DNA of 64,000 nucleotides from contig JAKCFJ010000001.1 in assembly GCA_025041175.1 (NCBI GenBank), positions 372,001 through 436,000 of the forward strand. Reading direction: 5' to 3'. A program made the position numbers and the translations under genes. The notes below the pieces were generated by a model. The model was not told the DNA's origin. It made no database searches and saw only the letters and a program-made list of their open reading frames with translations. Origin of the DNA: Halobacteriales archaeon YIM A00010. GTDB lineage: Archaea > Halobacteriota > Halobacteria > Halobacteriales > Haloarculaceae. Positions 61,968-64,000 of this stretch are shown here, one piece after another; within the stretch, counting starts at the first letter, position 1, and the number at the start of each line of letters is the position of its first letter.

Positions 61968-63587
61968 ATGTCGTTCGACACTGGTGCTGACGCGTCACGC
62001 AGGACACGGCGGCGGTTTCTCGCGTTGGTCGGGGGGACGACGGCGCTGACGTTCGCCGGAGGAGCGAGGGCCGAAAGCGGGGATGGGGTTACGACGACCG
62101 ACGTGACGATCGACTCCTTCGACGGAACGGAGATCGCGGCGACGCTGTACGAGCCACAGGGGGGATCCCAACCAGCAATGTTGCTGACCCACGGCTACGG
62201 GCTCAACCGGACGCTCTCGCCGCTCGTCCAGGGCCGGGCAGCGATGTACGCACGCAACGGCTATGTGACGCTGACCTACGACTCGCGCGGGTTCGGTGAG
62301 TCCGGCGGGCAGGTCAACATCAACGGGCCGAAAGAGGTCAAAGACGCCCAGACGCTCATCACGTGGCTAGGGGGGCGCGAGAACGTGCTGACGGACGGAC
62401 CGGACGATCCCCGGATCGGGATGGACGGCACGTCCTATGGAGGCGGGATCCAGTTGAACGCGGCGGCAGCGGAGGCGCGCGGCGACGGCGTTCCCGAAAG
62501 CGACGACCGACTGGACGCGCTCGTCCCCCGGTGGGCGTGGCACGATCTCACCTACTCGCTGGCACCCAACGGCGTGATCAAGCGCAACTGGGCGCTGTTG
62601 CTGACGCTTGCGGGGGCCGGCGGGTCGCATCTCGTGGGGGACGACGCGCTGGATTTCATTCGGGGCCAGTCTCCGAAGCTGTACGAGATCCTCATCGAGG
62701 GGTTGCTCGAAAACGAGCTGTCGACCGGCGCTAAGGCGTACCTCGACGCCCGATCACCCAGCCAGGACGTAGCGGACATCACCACGCCCGCGCTGTTCAT
62801 CCACGGCTGGCCGGACACCCTCTTCACCCCGAACGAGGCGATCTGGAACGCAAACGGGCTGGGCGACACGGACCACCGGCTCGTCCTGACCGACGGGGGC
62901 CACTCCCTCGAAGCAATCTCCCTGACGACGCTCGAACACGAGGAGTTTGCCGATGAGAAGGCGCTTGCGTGGATCGACACCCACCTTCGTGGCGAGGGAC
63001 AGAGCGACCTCCCACCGGTGACGTTCTACGAGATGCAGTCGAGTCAGTGGCGGACCGCTGATGGACTCCCGCCGTCGAACGCCGCCCCGAGAACGCTGTC
63101 GCTGACCGACGCCACCGAGGAGGCGACGACGTGGGTGGCAAACAGCGTGGTGCCGTCCTCCACGAGCCAGCTCTTTCCAGTGAACGGTGATTCACCGGTC
63201 GCTTCCGCGGATTTCGACTTCCCGATCACGGAGCCAACCGAACTCATGGGATCGCCCACGCTCCGGCTGGCGGTCGATCCCGCCGGCCCGGAAACGCGGC
63301 TGTTCGCAAAGCTGTACCGCGTTACGAGCGACGGGACCGAACGGCTCATCGACAACCAGGTGACCCCGCTGTTGGTCGAGGGGGACGGGGTCACTACCGC
63401 GACGGTCGAGATGGTCGCGTTCCAGCGGCGATTCGATCCGGGGGAGACCCTGCGGCTCACGGTGACGACGACCGACGCGGCGTTTCAGCCCTCACGAACG
63501 TCGGTCGGCGCGACGATCTACCACTCCGATCGTCACCCCTCGACGCTCGACGTTCCGGTTGTCGGGAACGCCGACACCGGAAACTGA
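61968..63587 (+). CDS. Tat-exported CocE/NonD-type hydrolase (Xaa-Pro dipeptidyl-peptidase-like)
   Basis: A 539-residue hydrolase with a twin-arginine signal (SRRTRRRFLALVGGTTALTFAGGARA), so it is folded before export, usual in haloarchaea. The catalytic domain is a peptidase S15/CocE-like alpha/beta hydrolase: TYDSRGFGESGG, nucleophile elbow MDGTSYGGGIQ (Ser), HGWPDTLFTP (Asp) and LTDGGHSLE (His). The C-terminal half (~340-539) is a jelly-roll domain typical of X-Pro dipeptidyl-peptidases and cocaine esterase (LPITEPTELMGSPTLRL-like). It likely hydrolyses esters or peptides outside the cell. Confidence 0.88.
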   Translation: MSFDTGADASRRTRRRFLALVGGTTALTFAGGARAESGDGVTTTDVTIDSFDGTEIAATLYEPQGGSQPAMLLTHGYGLNRTLSPLVQGRAAMYARNGYVTLTYDSRGFGESGGQVNINGPKEVKDAQTLITWLGGRENVLTDGPDDPRIGMDGTSYGGGIQLNAAAAEARGDGVPESDDRLDALVPRWAWHDLTYSLAPNGVIKRNWALLLTLAGAGGSHLVGDDALDFIRGQSPKLYEILIEGLLENELSTGAKAYLDARSPSQDVADITTPALFIHGWPDTLFTPNEAIWNANGLGDTDHRLVLTDGGHSLEAISLTTLEHEEFADEKALAWIDTHLRGEGQSDLPPVTFYEMQSSQWRTADGLPPSNAAPRTLSLTDATEEATTWVANSVVPSSTSQLFPVNGDSPVASADFDFPITEPTELMGSPTLRLAVDPAGPETRLFAKLYRVTSDGTERLIDNQVTPLLVEGDGVTTATVEMVAFQRRFDPGETLRLTVTTTDAAFQPSRTSVGATIYHSDRHPSTLDVPVVGNADTGN

Positions 63588-63628
63588 CGGCTCCTCCGAG
63601 CAGTCCGAACGCGTGTACCATTCGGAGT

Positions 63629-63733
63629 ATACTGTCGGTCATCCGTCCGCGACTCGACAGTGACGTTTTCAGGCACATGGAGCAAGTGCCCGGCGAATAG
63701 GCCAGTGAGTGCTCGCCGAGCCATGACCGACAG
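63629..63733. mobile_element. MITE, ATACTGTCGG family, copy 3
   Basis: Begins ATACTGTCGGTCAT (63629-63642) and ends ATGACCGACAG (63723-63733), then diverges. The interior shares CGACAGTGACGTTTTC, CATGGAGCAAGTGCCCG and GGCCA with copy 1 at 39296. It lies downstream of the exported hydrolase. The remaining intergenic DNA (63734-63937) shows only a TATA-like AATATAATACC at ~63905-63915. Confidence 0.75.
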
Positions 63734-63937
63734 CTCGCTTCTCGAAACTGGGGATTGTGCACCACCGATCGGCTGCATCCTGTCTCTGGAGAACTCGTCC
63801 TCTCACGAAATGAATGGCTGTCATATTGGGTTAGTATCTCGAATGTACGGCTCGTCACCGGACCGTTCGCGGGGACTGTACAGGAACTCAAATAAACCAG
63901 AAGAAATATAATACCGACCACTGTATTTCGGGCTGAT

Positions 63938-64000
63938 ATGTATGATTTGACCGGGTTCCAACGGGACCTGCTGTACGTCATCGCTGGCAGCGACCAACTG
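63938..64000 (+). CDS. PadR-like winged-helix regulator, 3' end outside window
   Basis: Only the first 21 codons are inside the window (MYDLTGFQRDLLYVIAGSDQ...). This N-terminus is characteristic of haloarchaeal PadR-family regulators (FQRDLLYVIAG). A TATA-like element ~25 nt upstream suggests a leaderless transcript. The rest is beyond the right edge. Confidence 0.6.
   Translation, partial: MYDLTGFQRDLLYVIAGSDQL

Noticed and set aside
1-64000. CRISPR array or rRNA operon
   Set aside because: No regularly spaced direct repeats and no 16S/23S landmarks were seen anywhere in the window; the 5S-like string at 8657-8677 is too short to be a gene.

Overview
The window is chromosomal DNA from a halophilic archaeon (class Halobacteria). 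Evidence: strongly acidic, GC-rich proteins; archaeal information-processing genes (Cbf5, transcription factor S, ribosomal protein S8e, DUF106); Bat-like HTH-10 regulators; TATA-type promoters with short or absent leaders; ATGA gene overlaps; and halophile-specific families such as DUF2270, DUF3054 and DUF2240. I cannot name the genus from the sequence alone.

Layout. 1-3.4 kb: an edge-truncated membrane protein, a zinc-finger membrane protein, an SLC13/DASS anion transporter and a small HTH protein, the last two sharing a promoter motif. 3.4-7 kb: an aa3-type cytochrome oxidase operon, cox2 then a fused cox1/cox3 then a small subunit IV. 7.2-7.5 kb: an aldehyde dehydrogenase pseudogene. 7.5-12.2 kb: a glycosyltransferase, ilvD, an AI-2E-type permease and a GNAT acetyltransferase. 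12.2-15 kb: a dispersed repeat, tRNA-Pro and the DUF106-cmk-cbf5 operon. 15-20.9 kb: a methyltransferase, a TrkA/TrkH potassium uptake block, a beta-RFAP synthase-like GHMP protein, TFS, a cysteine-cluster protein and an unlisted 36-residue zinc-ribbon protein. 20.9-28.7 kb: a ZIP transporter, a LOR/SDH ornithine cyclodeaminase-type enzyme, an alpha/beta hydrolase, an HMCES/YedK protein, a nucleotidyltransferase/HEPN-like pair and hisD. 28.9-37.9 kb: an exported PPC-repeat protein, divergent phoU genes, rps8e, DUF2240, a cytochrome P450 with a divergent HTH-10 regulator, an M24 peptidase and a lone AbrB protein. 38-52.6 kb: IS200/IS605 debris, GNAT, SHOCT, ilvE, nikR with a divergent nickel permease, aroC, tRNA-Ser, MFS transporters, NAD kinase, MptA, a TrmB regulator and a YyaL-type protein. 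52.7-55.2 kb: an AT-rich accessory island with a PP2C phosphatase and a TPR/coiled-coil/membrane protein, bordered by a broken antitoxin. 55.2-61.4 kb: the histidine utilisation operon hutUGIH with a divergent regulator. 61.4-64 kb: a small membrane protein, a Tat-exported hydrolase, a MITE copy and the start of a PadR-like regulator.

Most of the window is core metabolism. The parts that stand out are: (i) the PP2C + TPR-membrane gene pair, the best candidate for an undescribed system; (ii) a MITE family with ATACTGTCGG termini in three places; (iii) a second, unrelated ~130-bp dispersed repeat in two places; (iv) short perfect palindromes with three-base loops inside or beside toxin/antitoxin-like genes; and (v) several decaying genes and insertion-sequence ends. 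All functional assignments rest on motif recognition by eye; no database search was possible.
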